Of a stretch of DNA of 64,000 nucleotides, positions 31,676 to 41,820 are shown piece by piece. Under the pieces are notes generated by a model that saw nothing but the letters and a program-made list of their open reading frames with translations, was not told the DNA's origin and made no database searches. Position numbers and translations under genes: made by a program. Origin of the DNA: Bacillus sp. KH172YL63 (lineage in GTDB: Bacteria > Bacillota > Bacilli > Bacillales > Bacillaceae_B); assembly GCF_011398925.1 (NCBI RefSeq), contig NZ_AP022842.1, positions 4,064,001 to 4,128,000 of the forward strand. The letters are read 5' to 3'. Numbering within the stretch: position 1 is the stretch's first letter; every line of letters begins with the position of its first letter.

Positions 31676-32815
31676 TTACTTCGTCACCATCCGTGAAATA
31701 ACCAACCGCTGAATCTCCTGCGTCCCCTCATAAATCTGAGTAATCTTCGCATCACGCATATAGCGCTCTACAGGGTAGTCTTTCGTGTAGCCGTATCCGC
31801 CGAAGATTTGAACCGCTTCTGTCGTCACCTTCATCGCCGTATCCCCGGCCATCAGCTTCGACATCGCTGATTCTTTCCCGTACGGAAGGCCTTCAGACTC
31901 CAACCACGCAGCCTGGTAGGTTAATAGACGGGAAGCTTCAATGGACGTAGCCATATCTGCAATCTTGAATGAAATACCCTGGTTCGCAGCAATCGGCTTG
32001 CCGAACTGCTCACGCTCTTTTGCATATTCGACCGACGCATCCAGTGCCCCTTGTGCAATCCCCACTGCTTGAGCGGCGATGCCGTTTCGGCCTCCATCGA
32101 GGGTCATCATGGCAATCTTAAATCCATCTCCTTCATTCCCCAGCATATTCTCTTTAGGAACCTTACAATCTTCAAACACGATTTCAGTTGTTGGAGAGGA
32201 ACGGATGCCCAGCTTCTTCTCTTTTTTGCCTACAGAGAACCCTTCGAAGCCTGCCTCTACGATGAACGCGCTCGTTCCACGCTGGCGTTGTGAAGGATCC
32301 GTTAAAGCAAACACAATGTACGTATCAGCGATCCCGCCGTTTGTGATGAAAATTTTAGAACCGTTCAATACGTAATGGTCTCCTTCCAAGCGGGCTGTTG
32401 TTTTCATCCCGCCTGCGTCAGATCCTGACCCCGGCTCTGTCAGTCCGTATGCACCGATTTTCTCACCCTGGGCCATTGGACGAAGATATTTCTGCTTTTG
32501 TTCTTCTGTACCGAATTTATATACCGGCCACCCTGCCAAGGATGTATGAGCGGATAACGTCACCCCTGTAGATGCACACACTCTTGAAAGCTCTTCTACA
32601 GCGATGCAGTACGCCAAATAATCGCTACCGATCCCGCCGTACTCTTCAGGCCAGGGAATCCCCGTCAATCCAAGCTCCGCCATCTTCTTGAATAAATCCA
32701 TATCAAAGCGCTCTTCCTCATCCCGCTCAGCGGCAGTCGGTGCCACCTCATTCCGTGCAAAATCACGGACCATCTTACGAATCATCTCATGCTCTTCCGA
32801 TAATCTAAAATTCAT
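31676..32815 (-). CDS. acdA: acyl-CoA dehydrogenase AcdA
   Basis: 379 residues, full length. FAD enzyme that forms the trans-2-enoyl-CoA. Signatures: [15 protein letters not shown] (FAD loop), [20 protein letters not shown] and the catalytic-base Glu in [19 protein letters not shown] is the substrate-loop region. ATG start with GGGGAGGAA. Electrons would pass through ETF to the FadF protein encoded at the head of the cluster. Closest in pattern to B. subtilis AcdA, which has the same neighbours fadF and rpoE. Confidence 0.94.
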   Translation of the reverse strand: MNFRLSEEHEMIRKMVRDFARNEVAPTAAERDEEERFDMDLFKKMAELGLTGIPWPEEYGGIGSDYLAYCIAVEELSRVCASTGVTLSAHTSLAGWPVYKFGTEEQKQKYLRPMAQGEKIGAYGLTEPGSGSDAGGMKTTARLEGDHYVLNGSKIFITNGGIADTYIVFALTDPSQRQRGTSAFIVEAGFEGFSVGKKEKKLGIRSSPTTEIVFEDCKVPKENMLGNEGDGFKIAMMTLDGGRNGIAAQAVGIAQGALDASVEYAKEREQFGKPIAANQGISFKIADMATSIEASRLLTYQAAWLESEGLPYGKESAMSKLMAGDTAMKVTTEAVQIFGGYGYTKDYPVERYMRDAKITQIYEGTQEIQRLVISRMVTK

Positions 32816-32912
32816 CTGGTATTCCTCCCCATATCTACTAAACTTCCGTGCGAATCATATATTCCAACTCGGGTGCCTGACAACAAGCCGGCGCCCAAAA
32901 CACCCTACTTAC

Positions 32913-34049
32913 TTACACCAGCAGATTCTTCCCAATCACTATCCGCTGAATCTCACTCGTACCCTCATAAATTTCCGTCACCTTCGCATCACGGAACAAG
33001 CGCTCAACCGGATATTCCTTCGTATAGCCATAACCCCCGTACACCTGGATCGCTTCCGTCGACACTTCAACCGCCGTTTTCGACGCGAACAGCTTTGCCA
33101 TGCTCGCTTCTTTTCCGCAGGAGATGTTGTTGGAACGAAGATCGGCAGCCCGGTACACAAGGAGCTTAGCCCCTTCAACCGCAGTCGCCATATCGGCAAG
33201 CTTAAAGCCGATCCCCTGCTGGGCTGCAATCGGCTTCCCGAATTGCACACGTTCTTTCGCATACGCCGTTGAATAATCAAATGCCGCTTCAGCAATCCCC
33301 AGCGCCTGGGCAGCAATCCCGATCCGGCCCACATCCAGATTGGCCATCGCGATTTTAAAGCCTTCCCCTTCCTGGCCGAGAAGGTTCGCTTCAGGCACTA
33401 ACATATCCTCGAATGTCAGCTGAACGGTCCGTGAACCGTGGAGGCCCATCTTATGTTCGTCCTTGCCGATGACAAGACCCGGCGTATCCTTCTCGACGAT
33501 AAAGGCAGACACACCCCGGCTTCCCTTCAATGGATCCGTCGTGGCAAATACGATATATGTATCCGCTTCGCCACCATTTGTAATGAACACCTTCGATCCG
33601 TTCAACACGTAATGATCCCCACGCTTTTCAGCACGGGATTTCAGGCTTTTCGCGTCGGATCCTGCACTCGGCTCTGTCAGACAGAAAGCCCCCAGGTATT
33701 CCCCTGAAGCAAGCTTTGGAAGGTACTTTTGCTTCTGTTCCTCATTTCCGAAGTAAAGGATCGGATTCGTCCCCACCGACGTATGGACCGATAAGATGAC
33801 CCCGATCGTCGCACTGACCTTCGAAAGCTCATGGATTGCAATAATATAAGAAGTGAAGTCCATCTCTGAGCCGCCGTACTTCTCAGGAACGGTGATCCCC
33901 ATCAAGCCGAGCGCGGACATCTTGTTTAAGATTTCCCGCGGGAACTCCCCTTCTTCCATCTTCTCTATAAAAGGTTCGATCTCTGTTTGGGCAAAATCCC
34001 GAACCATCTTCCTCATCATCTGCTGTTCTTCCGTGAATCGTAACTCCAT
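32913..34049 (-). CDS. mmgC: acyl-CoA dehydrogenase MmgC
   Basis: 378 residues, second paralogue of the family in this cluster. FCLTEPSAGSDAKSL, GGYGYTKEYPVERLFRDAK and IYEGTSEIQRIVI are intact. GVILSVHTSVGTNPILYFG matches the MmgC (short-chain, butyryl-type) subgroup. It would oxidise the n-butyryl-CoA made by IcmF. It starts 27 bp after mmgB, in the same operon; ATG with GGGGGGATA upstream. Confidence 0.93.
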   Translation of the reverse strand: MELRFTEEQQMMRKMVRDFAQTEIEPFIEKMEEGEFPREILNKMSALGLMGITVPEKYGGSEMDFTSYIIAIHELSKVSATIGVILSVHTSVGTNPILYFGNEEQKQKYLPKLASGEYLGAFCLTEPSAGSDAKSLKSRAEKRGDHYVLNGSKVFITNGGEADTYIVFATTDPLKGSRGVSAFIVEKDTPGLVIGKDEHKMGLHGSRTVQLTFEDMLVPEANLLGQEGEGFKIAMANLDVGRIGIAAQALGIAEAAFDYSTAYAKERVQFGKPIAAQQGIGFKLADMATAVEGAKLLVYRAADLRSNNISCGKEASMAKLFASKTAVEVSTEAIQVYGGYGYTKEYPVERLFRDAKVTEIYEGTSEIQRIVIGKNLLV

Positions 34050-34076
34050 GCCTATCCCCCCTGATGTTCATCGTTG

Positions 34077-34928
34077 TCATTCGTATGAATAAAAGCCCCG
34101 TCCTGTCTTGCGGCCAAGCCAGCCAGCCTTCACATATTTGCGCAGAAGCGGGCACGGACGATATTTATCGTCACCAAAGCCTTCATGCAGCGTTTCCATG
34201 ATATACAGGCATGTATCCAGACCGATGAAGTCTGCCAGAGTCAGCGGTCCCATCGGATGATTCATCCCAAGCTTCATCACTTCATCGATCGCTTCTTTAC
34301 TCGCCACTCCTTCGTAAAGGGTATAAATCGCTTCATTGATCATCGGCATCAGGATCCTGTTCGAAACAAACCCTGGGAAATCCTCCACCTCAACCGGTAC
34401 TTTATGAAGCGCCTTTGTCATATCCTCAATCACTTGATACACTTCATCCGTCGTGGCAAGCCCCCGGATGATTTCAACAAGCTTCATCACCGGCACAGGG
34501 TTCATGAAGTGCATCCCGATGACCTGGTGGGGACGCTTCGTCGCTGCAGCAATCTCCGTGATCGGCAGTGAAGACGTATTGGAAGCAAGGATGGTATGCC
34601 CCGGTGTGATCTCATCCAGCTGGGCGAAAATCTTTGTTTTGATTTCCATGTTCTCCACCGCTGCTTCGATGACAAGATCGACTTCCTTGGCATCCTGAAT
34701 GTCTGTGGATGGAATCAGCCTGTTCACCGTTGCCGTTTTATCTTCTTCCGACATTCTTCCTTTTTCCACGGAGCGTGTCAGGTTCTTCGCGATGATCCCC
34801 ATGCCCTTTTGGACAAATTCTTCTTTCAAATCGTTCAGATATACGCTGAAACCGGCCTGGGCACATACCTGGGCAATCCCTGATCCCATCTGTCCCGCAC
34901 CGATGACCATGATCTTTTTGATATTCAT
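34077..34928 (-). CDS. mmgB: 3-hydroxybutyryl-CoA dehydrogenase MmgB
   Basis: 283 residues, usual length. NAD(P)-binding Rossmann N-terminus [20 protein letters not shown], the catalytic His-Glu dyad in [19 protein letters not shown], and a C-terminal helical domain with [16 protein letters not shown]. Oxidises 3-hydroxybutyryl-CoA to acetoacetyl-CoA. ATG with GAAGGAGAG. Between mmgA and mmgC. Confidence 0.95.
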   Translation of the reverse strand: MNIKKIMVIGAGQMGSGIAQVCAQAGFSVYLNDLKEEFVQKGMGIIAKNLTRSVEKGRMSEEDKTATVNRLIPSTDIQDAKEVDLVIEAAVENMEIKTKIFAQLDEITPGHTILASNTSSLPITEIAAATKRPHQVIGMHFMNPVPVMKLVEIIRGLATTDEVYQVIEDMTKALHKVPVEVEDFPGFVSNRILMPMINEAIYTLYEGVASKEAIDEVMKLGMNHPMGPLTLADFIGLDTCLYIMETLHEGFGDDKYRPCPLLRKYVKAGWLGRKTGRGFYSYE

Positions 34929-34975
34929 TGTGTTCTCTCCTTCTTCATTGTGAAAATTTATATGGTTATGCGTCT

Positions 34976-36163
34976 CTAGCGTTTCGGAACCTCGATCATG
35001 ATTGCATCTCCCTGACCGCCTCCGCTGCAGATCGACGCAATGCCGATGCCGCCGCCGCGGCGTTTCAGTTCGTATGCAAGTGTCAGGATGATGCGGGCTC
35101 CGCTTGCTCCGATCGGATGACCGAGTGCAACCGCCCCGCCGTTCACATTGACTTTTTCAGGATCGAGGCCGGCAATTTTTCCGCTCGTCAATGCGACTGC
35201 GGCGAACGCCTCGTTGATTTCAAACAGGTCGATGTCTTCAAGCGATTTGCCTGTTTTCTTAAGCAATTCATTGATGACAAGACCCGGTGTCTGCGGGAAA
35301 TCCTTTGCTTCAACCGCTAGAGCAGTGTGACCGATGATCGTTGCCAGCGGCTGTTTACCTTCCCTTTCCGCTCTTTCTTCACTCATTAGCACCATGGCCG
35401 CTGCGCCGTCGTTGACCCCAGGTGCGTTCCCGGCAGTGATCGTACCTTCAGAACCGAAGACCGGTCCTAATTTAGCCAGCGCTTCGATCGATGTTTCCTT
35501 TCGTGGTGCTTCATCTTTATCAACCACCACTGGAGCGCCTTTTCGCTGCGGCACTTCGACGGCAACGATTTCTTCACCAAGCAGTCCTTCTTCAGTCGCT
35601 TTCACTGCCCGTTCATGGCTTCTCAGTGCCCATCTGTCCTGCTCTTCCCTTGATAACTCGAATTCCTTCGCTGTTTCGTTCCCGTACGTTCCCATGTGGA
35701 CATGGTTGAAGCTGCACGTCAGTCCGTCGTGGACCATGGAGTCTTTCACCTGGGAGTCTCCCATCTTAAATCCCCAGCGCGCTTTCGGCAGGAGGTACGG
35801 TGCATTTGACATCGACTCCATGCCGCCTGCCACGATGACTTCACCGTCGCCTGCACGGATGATTTGATCGGCAAGCGTCACGCTGCGCATCCCTGAAGCA
35901 CATACTTTGTTGATCGTTTCCGTTTTGACATTCCAGGGAAGGCCCGCATGCCGTGAAGCCTGGCGGGAAGGAATCTGCCCCTGTCCCCCTTGTAAGACCG
36001 ACCCAAGGATGACTTCCTCTACCTCGTCACCCTTCACATCTGCACGGCTCAATGCTTCCTTCACGGCAAAACCGCCAAGCTCTGCTGCAGTGAACTGGCT
36101 CAATCCCCCTCCGAATTTCCCAAAAGGTGTTCTCGCTCCGTCTAAAATGACCGTTTTTCCCAT
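34976..36163 (-). CDS. mmgA: acetyl-CoA acetyltransferase MmgA
   Basis: 395 residues from ATG 36163 ([24 protein letters not shown] upstream). Thiolase: nucleophilic Cys in [12 protein letters not shown] near residue 88, His in [15 protein letters not shown] and a second Cys in [11 protein letters not shown]. Cleaves acetoacetyl-CoA to two acetyl-CoA, or the reverse. First gene of mmgABC, with a perfect cre box about 45 bases upstream. Confidence 0.95.
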   Translation of the reverse strand: MGKTVILDGARTPFGKFGGGLSQFTAAELGGFAVKEALSRADVKGDEVEEVILGSVLQGGQGQIPSRQASRHAGLPWNVKTETINKVCASGMRSVTLADQIIRAGDGEVIVAGGMESMSNAPYLLPKARWGFKMGDSQVKDSMVHDGLTCSFNHVHMGTYGNETAKEFELSREEQDRWALRSHERAVKATEEGLLGEEIVAVEVPQRKGAPVVVDKDEAPRKETSIEALAKLGPVFGSEGTITAGNAPGVNDGAAAMVLMSEERAEREGKQPLATIIGHTALAVEAKDFPQTPGLVINELLKKTGKSLEDIDLFEINEAFAAVALTSGKIAGLDPEKVNVNGGAVALGHPIGASGARIILTLAYELKRRGGGIGIASICSGGGQGDAIMIEVPKR

Positions 36164-36208
36164 CTCAATCGCTCTCCTTTTTATATGAAAGTTCATTTCC
36201 GATAGATT

Positions 36209-36222
36209 TGTATACGCTTTCA
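36209..36222 (-). promoter_or_regulatory. CcpA cre box upstream of mmgA
   Basis: Minus strand TGAAAGCGTATACA fits the cre consensus TGNAANCGNWNNCW at every position. The mmg operon of B. subtilis is glucose-repressed through such a site. Confidence 0.75.
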
Positions 36223-36395
36223 ATTTCCGTTAAAAAAATTTGAAACGATTCTCGACTGAACGCTCGCTCAACGCATATTCACAAGAGAAGGGACAGTTTT
36301 TGTCCCTTATATACTTCTTATTGTACTCCAAATTCCCATCGAACGTAATGATTTTTTAGAAAGTTTTTATTTTTCTATACAATTTATTATTGCAG

Positions 36396-36452
36396 AAAAA
36401 TAATAGGAGTGAAACGCAATAGAGACTATTTTGTTTCACTCCTGTTTTTTAC
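36396..36452. terminator. terminator of fadF
   Basis: Perfect 11-bp stem AGGAGTGAAAC/GTTTCACTCCT, followed by ATTATTTTT on the minus strand and TGTTTTTTAC on the plus strand. A second small hairpin GGGACA/TGTCCC at 36291-36306 has no T run on the minus strand. Confidence 0.8.
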
Positions 36453-36506
36453 ATGTTGATAAGGTAAACGTGCCGATCAATCATTATCAAAATGATAATA
36501 TTCTTT

Positions 36507-38624
36507 TTATGAAGCAGCCGGTTGATCTGTTTGATCGCCGCACACTGCTTTTTCGAGGATTTCTGCTACGTCGAGTGTGGAAACCTTCTCTTCCACTTCC
36601 TTCGCTTTCGTACCATCGGACAGCATCGTCAGGCAGTAAGGGCATCCTGAGCTGATGACGGAAGGATTGACCGCAAGCGCCTGTTCGGTACGTGAAACGT
36701 TGACGCGGTGACCTGCGTCTTCCTCCATCCACATCAAGCCTCCGCCGGCTCCACAGCACATGCCTTTTTCCCTGTTGCGTTCAATCTCGACAAGCTTCAC
36801 GCCGGTGATCGATTTCAGGATTTCACGTGGTGGATCATACACCTCGTTGTAGCGGCCGAGGTAACAGGAGTCGTGGAATGTGATCGTTTCGTTCACTTCG
36901 TACTGCGGCTTCAAACGGCCTTCCTGCACGAGCTGATGAAGAAGCTCTGTATGATGGTAGACCTCTGCTTCCAACCCGAAGTCAGGATACTCATTTTTGA
37001 AAATATTATAAGCATGCGGATCGATTGTCACGATCTTCTTGATTTCATTCTTTTCAAACTCGGCGATGTTCTGGCCTGCAAGCTCCTGGAACAGGAATTC
37101 ATTCCCGAGACGGCGCGGTGTATCACCGGAGTTCTTCTCTTTATTTCCAAGGATCGCGAACTTCACTCCCGCTTCATTCATCAGCTTGGCAAAGGATAGC
37201 GCAATCTTTTGACTTCGATTATCAAATGAACCCATGGATCCGACCCAGAATAGGAATTCGAAGTCTTCTCCCGCTTTTTTCATTTCTTTTACCGTAGGGA
37301 TCGTGACGTCTTCTCTCGCTTCACGCCAGTTTTCACGTTCTTTACGGTTCAGACCCCAAGGATTCCCCTGGCGCTCGATGTTCTGCATGGCGCGCTGTGC
37401 GTCTGCATCCATCTTTCCTTCCGTGAGGACGAGGTAACGGCGAAGGTCGATGATTTTATCAACGTGTTCGTTCATGACCGGACATTGATCTTCACAGTTC
37501 CGGCACGTCGTACATGCCCAGATTTCTTCTTCCGTGATGACGTCCCCGATCAGGCTCGGGCTGTAAGTCGCACCAGCAGCCGCTTCTTCCGCAGCCTGGG
37601 TCGCGCCTGCCATCGCAAGCTGATTCCCTTTCGTGCCGTTGAATGCGAATGTCGGTACCCAGGGTTTCTTCTGGGTGACGACCGCACCGTGGTTCGTCAG
37701 GTTATCCCTCAGCTTCACAATCAGGTCCATCGGGGACAGCATCTTCCCTGTTCCCGTAGCCGGACACATATTCGTACAGCGTCCGCATTCCACGCATGCG
37801 TAGAAATCGATCATTTGATGCTGTGTGAATTCTTCGATTTTCCCTACCCCGAAGCTTTCCGCTGATTCGTCTTCGAAATCAATCGGCTTCAACTTCCCTG
37901 GGTTATCCAACCGGTTGAAATAAACGTTGGCAGGTCCTGCGATCAAGTGAGCGTGCTTCGATTGCGGCACATACACAAGGAATGCCAGTAAGAATAAGAG
38001 GTGGATCCACCAAGCCACATAGAAGATGACGATGGATGCCGTTTCCCCGATTGCGCCAAGTGCCCCTCCAATCAGGGATGCAACCGGCTCTGTCCAAGAC
38101 AGTTCTTCACCGTGCCAGATGAGCCCCATCCCGTTTCCGACGAGCACTGATAACATCAGACCGCCGATGAATAACAGGACCAAGCCTGACTTGAAGCCCC
38201 TCTTTAAACGAACCAGCTTTTCCACATAGCGGCGGTGGAAAGCCCATACAACCGCTACCAGGATCATCAATGTGACAAGTTCCTGGAAGAACGTGAAGCC
38301 TGGATATAATGGACCGAGCGGCAGATGGCTTCCTGGAGCCAGTCCTTTCCAGATGAAATCAATCGCCCCGAATTGAACCAGGATAAACCCATAGAAGAAC
38401 ATGACGTGGATCGCACCACTTTTCTTATCCTTCAAAAGCTTCTTCTGTCCGAAGACATTGACCAGGATCTTCTGGAATCGCTCTTTGAACCGCTTGTCGA
38501 ACTCGACTTTTTTCCCGAGCTTAATATATTCAATTCTCGTCTTTACTACATACACGAACAAGCTAAGTGCGTAAACGGTTACAAGAATGAATGCAACCCA
38601 ATTGAGAATGAGCAACCCATTCAT
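36507..38624 (-). CDS. fadF: FadF-type membrane iron-sulfur oxidoreductase
   Basis: 705 residues from ATG 38624 (MNGLLILNWV; GGGGGAG upstream). N-terminal half: about six membrane helices of the NarI-like type. Then two 4Fe-4S motifs, CVECGRCTNMCP and CTTCRNCEDQCP. Then a heterodisulfide-reductase-type domain with CCGAGGGLMW. Probably passes electrons from acyl-CoA dehydrogenases through ETF to menaquinone. In B. subtilis, fadF heads fadF-acdA-rpoE in the FadR regulon. A matching operator lies in the promoter here. Confidence 0.9.
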   Translation of the reverse strand: MNGLLILNWVAFILVTVYALSLFVYVVKTRIEYIKLGKKVEFDKRFKERFQKILVNVFGQKKLLKDKKSGAIHVMFFYGFILVQFGAIDFIWKGLAPGSHLPLGPLYPGFTFFQELVTLMILVAVVWAFHRRYVEKLVRLKRGFKSGLVLLFIGGLMLSVLVGNGMGLIWHGEELSWTEPVASLIGGALGAIGETASIVIFYVAWWIHLLFLLAFLVYVPQSKHAHLIAGPANVYFNRLDNPGKLKPIDFEDESAESFGVGKIEEFTQHQMIDFYACVECGRCTNMCPATGTGKMLSPMDLIVKLRDNLTNHGAVVTQKKPWVPTFAFNGTKGNQLAMAGATQAAEEAAAGATYSPSLIGDVITEEEIWACTTCRNCEDQCPVMNEHVDKIIDLRRYLVLTEGKMDADAQRAMQNIERQGNPWGLNRKERENWREAREDVTIPTVKEMKKAGEDFEFLFWVGSMGSFDNRSQKIALSFAKLMNEAGVKFAILGNKEKNSGDTPRRLGNEFLFQELAGQNIAEFEKNEIKKIVTIDPHAYNIFKNEYPDFGLEAEVYHHTELLHQLVQEGRLKPQYEVNETITFHDSCYLGRYNEVYDPPREILKSITGVKLVEIERNREKGMCCGAGGGLMWMEEDAGHRVNVSRTEQALAVNPSVISSGCPYCLTMLSDGTKAKEVEEKVSTLDVAEILEKAVCGDQTDQPAAS

Positions 38625-38717
38625 AACAAACACTCCCCCTACTTTGGCCTAAATTGAACTTCCCCTTTGTTCAAACTTTTATAAACCAAATTAATATTCT
38701 GAATAGTTCATATATCC

Positions 38718-38745
38718 ATTATATTATGAATGAGCATTCAGTCAA
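38718..38745 (-). promoter_or_regulatory. fadF promoter overlapped by a FadR-like operator
   Basis: Minus strand TTGACT (38745-38740), 16 bases, TATAAT (38723-38718). TGACTGAATGCTCATTCA at 38744-38727 matches 16 of 18 positions of the FadR consensus as I recall it, and covers the -35 and spacer, a repressing position. A CcpA-like palindrome with CC in place of the central CG lies at 38763-38778. Confidence 0.7.
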
Positions 38746-38915
38746 TGGTTTTTCCAAAGAAAATGAAAACCTTTTCATTTGGTGGTGTGAAAGAAATAGG
38801 TCTTTTGTATACCTCGCAGGTTTCAATCTCGCTCCTTAATGGGAAAAGAAGAATGGATGCAACGAAAGACAATTTAAGGACATACTAAATTCAATGCAGA
38901 TGAGAGAGTGATGTT

Positions 38916-40121
38916 ATGTGGTGGTTAATCCCATTATTCATAGTGACGGCCGTTATTGCCTGGCTGTTGATCGATTTTAAATTAGGAAGAAGTCAATTCA
39001 TCCGTACGCGGACGAGGAGGGATTACGAAAAGCGTCACAGCGACATCCGGCTGTTTTCCAGGGGGCCGGAGCTTTTCGATGTCATGTTCAAGGAAATAAA
39101 AGAAGCGGATTCCTCCATCCATGTCTTGTTTTATATCGTACAGGATGATCACTTTGCCTTGAGGTTCATGGAATTATTAAAAGAAAAAGCAAAGGAAGGC
39201 GTGGAAGTCCGCCTGCTGATGGACCAAATCGGAAGCCATAATGTGCCGAAATCGGAAGTCCGGGAGCTGCGGGATGCAGGTGTGGAAGTCGACTTCTGCA
39301 GGAGGGTAAAGCCCCCTTATTTCTTCTTTTCCTCCCAACAGCGGAACCACCGGAAAATTACCGTCATCGACGGAAAGATCGGATACCTGGGCGGCTATAA
39401 TATCGGGAAGGAATACATCGATGAAAACGACATACCTGAACTGTCCCCGTGGAGGGATTATCATCTCCGCCTTGAAGGCGAAGGCGTCCACGACCTGCAG
39501 ACCGAGTACTGTATCGACTGGTTCCGTGCAACCGGAAAAGAACTGAGAAATGATGAACAGTATTTCCCTCCAGCCGGAAAAGGGAGCTGTCAGCATCAGA
39601 TTTTCCCGACCGAAGGCGTCAATATCGAGGATTTCTTTAAAAAGTTCATAGACGGCGCCCGTGAAGAAGTAATCATCGGCACCCCTTACTTCATCCCGAC
39701 CCCGATCTTGATGGATGCACTGTGCAATGCCCTCGACCGTGGCGTTCAGGTAAGGGTCATCATCCCAAATTATGCAGACCATATGCTCGTGAAGGAAGCG
39801 GCCTTCCCTTATTTCAGGACGCTGCTGTCAAAGGGTGCGAAGGTATATCAATTCATGAACGGCTTTTACCATGCGAAGGTGTTGATCGTCGATAACCACT
39901 TCTGCGATATCGGTACGGCCAACTTCGACAAACGGAGCTTTTTTATCAACTTTGAAATCAACAACCTGATTTTCGATGAAGGCTTCATCCAGACGCTGAA
40001 GAAGGAAATGAAAAAAGACATGGAGGCTTCCGATCCATTAAGCGAATCAGATCTTGCTTCCGTTTCCCTCCTCACCCGCGTGAAGGAAAAAATCGCTTCA
40101 TCGATCTCAATCTTACTCTAG
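38916..40121 (+). CDS. clsB: minor cardiolipin synthase (YwjE/ClsB)
   Basis: 401 residues. One N-terminal membrane helix (about 3-20), then two phospholipase-D domains with the motifs H-RKITVID-GKIGYLGGYN (near 145) and H-AKVLIVD-NHFCDIGTANFD (near 318). Condenses phosphatidylglycerol to cardiolipin. The shorter N-terminus, with one helix rather than two, fits YwjE. Gene order ywjE-ywjD is kept. Starts MWWLIPLFIV after GAGAGTGATGTT. Confidence 0.9.
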   Translation: MWWLIPLFIVTAVIAWLLIDFKLGRSQFIRTRTRRDYEKRHSDIRLFSRGPELFDVMFKEIKEADSSIHVLFYIVQDDHFALRFMELLKEKAKEGVEVRLLMDQIGSHNVPKSEVRELRDAGVEVDFCRRVKPPYFFFSSQQRNHRKITVIDGKIGYLGGYNIGKEYIDENDIPELSPWRDYHLRLEGEGVHDLQTEYCIDWFRATGKELRNDEQYFPPAGKGSCQHQIFPTEGVNIEDFFKKFIDGAREEVIIGTPYFIPTPILMDALCNALDRGVQVRVIIPNYADHMLVKEAAFPYFRTLLSKGAKVYQFMNGFYHAKVLIVDNHFCDIGTANFDKRSFFINFEINNLIFDEGFIQTLKKEMKKDMEASDPLSESDLASVSLLTRVKEKIASSISILL

Positions 40122-40132
40122 GGGGAAGGCAC

Positions 40133-41086
40133 ATGAGAGTACGACTTGGATTTGTGGCTAACTCCCTCTCATTATGGGACGCAAGCCCTGCCAAAACCAT
40201 GACGTTCAAACGATATACAGAATGCCCTAAGAATGAGCGGCTGGAGCGATTGAAGGAAGTGACAAGATTGAATCTTGCCCACACGAAACGGATCCTCTAC
40301 CTCTGTGCCGCCCATGAAATCAAGCTCTACCGATTATCGAGCTCCCTTGTCCCCCTTGCCACCCATCCGGAAGCGGCATGGGATTTCCATACCCCTTTTC
40401 AAAAAGAATGGAAGGAAATCGGGGACCTTATCAAACAGTTCGGGATCCGGGCGAGCTTCCACCCGAATCAGTTCACCCTGTTCACCAGCCCGAAACAGCA
40501 TGTGACCGACAATGCGGTAAAAGATATGGTCTATCATTATCACATGCTTGAATACATGGGCATCGAAAAAGAAGGCGTCATCAATATCCATATCGGAGGA
40601 AGCTACGGAGATAAAGAAGCGACGCTCGTGCGCTTTCATGAAAATATCAAAAGCCTGCCTCCGGATATTAAAGAAATCATGACCCTCGAGAACGATGACA
40701 AAACGTATACGGTCGAAGAAACATTGGAGGCTTGTCAGAAAGAAGACATCCCCATGGTCCTCGATATCCATCACCATGAGGCCAATCCCGATGAAAAGCC
40801 GCTTGAGGATCAACTGGAAGACATCTTTGCCACCTGGGACAGGCGGGACCTGGTCCCTAAAATACATATCTCCTCCCCCAAATCGGACAAAGCCTTCCGC
40901 TCCCACGCTGACCTCGTCGATCCAGGTTTTGTGGAACCCTTCTTCAAAACGCTGAAGGCCACCGGTCAGGACGCGGATTTCATGATTGAAGCAAAGCACA
41001 AGGATTTGGCCATGCTGAAGCTGATAGACGACCTGGCTTCCATCCGCGGGGTGAAGCGCGTCGACGGTGGGACGCTTGAGTGGTAG
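40133..41086 (+). CDS. uvsE: UV damage endonuclease UvsE
   Basis: 317 residues, UvdE family TIM barrel. MRVRLGFVANSLSLWDASP, FRLSSSLVPLATHP-type and SFHPNQFTLF motifs supply metal ligands; TLENDDKTYTVEE and DIHHHEANP supply more. Nicks DNA 5' to UV photoproducts, an alternative to UvrABC. It starts 11 bp after clsB, with GGGGGAAGGC upstream, and shares its transcript. Confidence 0.93.
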   Translation: MRVRLGFVANSLSLWDASPAKTMTFKRYTECPKNERLERLKEVTRLNLAHTKRILYLCAAHEIKLYRLSSSLVPLATHPEAAWDFHTPFQKEWKEIGDLIKQFGIRASFHPNQFTLFTSPKQHVTDNAVKDMVYHYHMLEYMGIEKEGVINIHIGGSYGDKEATLVRFHENIKSLPPDIKEIMTLENDDKTYTVEETLEACQKEDIPMVLDIHHHEANPDEKPLEDQLEDIFATWDRRDLVPKIHISSPKSDKAFRSHADLVDPGFVEPFFKTLKATGQDADFMIEAKHKDLAMLKLIDDLASIRGVKRVDGGTLEW

Positions 41087-41166
41087 ACGGACATGTGGGT
41101 GTCCGTCTTTTTTAGTTCCTCCCCCTCCCTCTATCCGATATACTTACCTCAAAGGGGGAATGGAAG

Positions 41167-41820
41167 ATGGATAAGCTTTGCCTTTCATGGAGCGGCGGAC
41201 GGGACAGTATGATGATGCTTCATGAAGTAATGAAAAATGAACGTGTACACGGTCTTTTCACCACATTCTTGAAGGAAACGGAACGGATGATGATGCATGA
41301 AGTGCCTTTTTCTCTTGTGCAAAAGCAGGCTCACGAATTGGGGCTGCCTCTTTATCCGGTTTGGTTTGAAGATACGCTTGATAATAAGCAATATGAACAA
41401 GTCATGAAGGGTGCATTAGAAAAGCTTCAGGGGGATGGTTTCACCCATATGGGCTTCGGGGACCTCTTCTTAGAGGATATCCGGGCATACCGGGAAGAGC
41501 AAATGAAAGAAAGCGGGCTTGATCTTGTATTCCCATTATGGGGAAGGGATACACAGTCACTGTCACAGACATTCTTAAAGGAGGGCTACAGAGCCGTGAT
41601 TGTCTGCGTCGACGAAGAGCAGCTTGATCCCCGGTTTCTTGGGCGCGTCTACGATGAAGATTTTCTTCGTGACCTTCCCGACTCTGTTGACCCTTGCGGG
41701 GAGAATGGTGAATTCCACAGCTTTGTGTTTGACGGCCCGGCATTCCGGGAACCGGTGGCTTACACCATCGACGGAACCTACCGGAAGTGGGACCGGTTTT
41801 CTTATGTAAGAATCACTTAA
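41167..41820 (+). CDS. Dph6-type ATP-pyrophosphatase (DUF71)
   Basis: 217 residues. PP-loop near the N-terminus: LSWSGGRDSMMMLHEV. The GFGDLFLEDIRAYREEQ region and the late DPCGENGEFHSFV motif mark the diphthine-ammonia-ligase/DUF71 family. Bacteria lack diphthamide, so the substrate is unknown; some relatives act near B12 or thiol metabolism. ATG with AAAGGGGGAATGGAAG. Its stop overlaps the end of a convergent small gene by 8 bp. Confidence 0.85.
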   Translation: MDKLCLSWSGGRDSMMMLHEVMKNERVHGLFTTFLKETERMMMHEVPFSLVQKQAHELGLPLYPVWFEDTLDNKQYEQVMKGALEKLQGDGFTHMGFGDLFLEDIRAYREEQMKESGLDLVFPLWGRDTQSLSQTFLKEGYRAVIVCVDEEQLDPRFLGRVYDEDFLRDLPDSVDPCGENGEFHSFVFDGPAFREPVAYTIDGTYRKWDRFSYVRIT

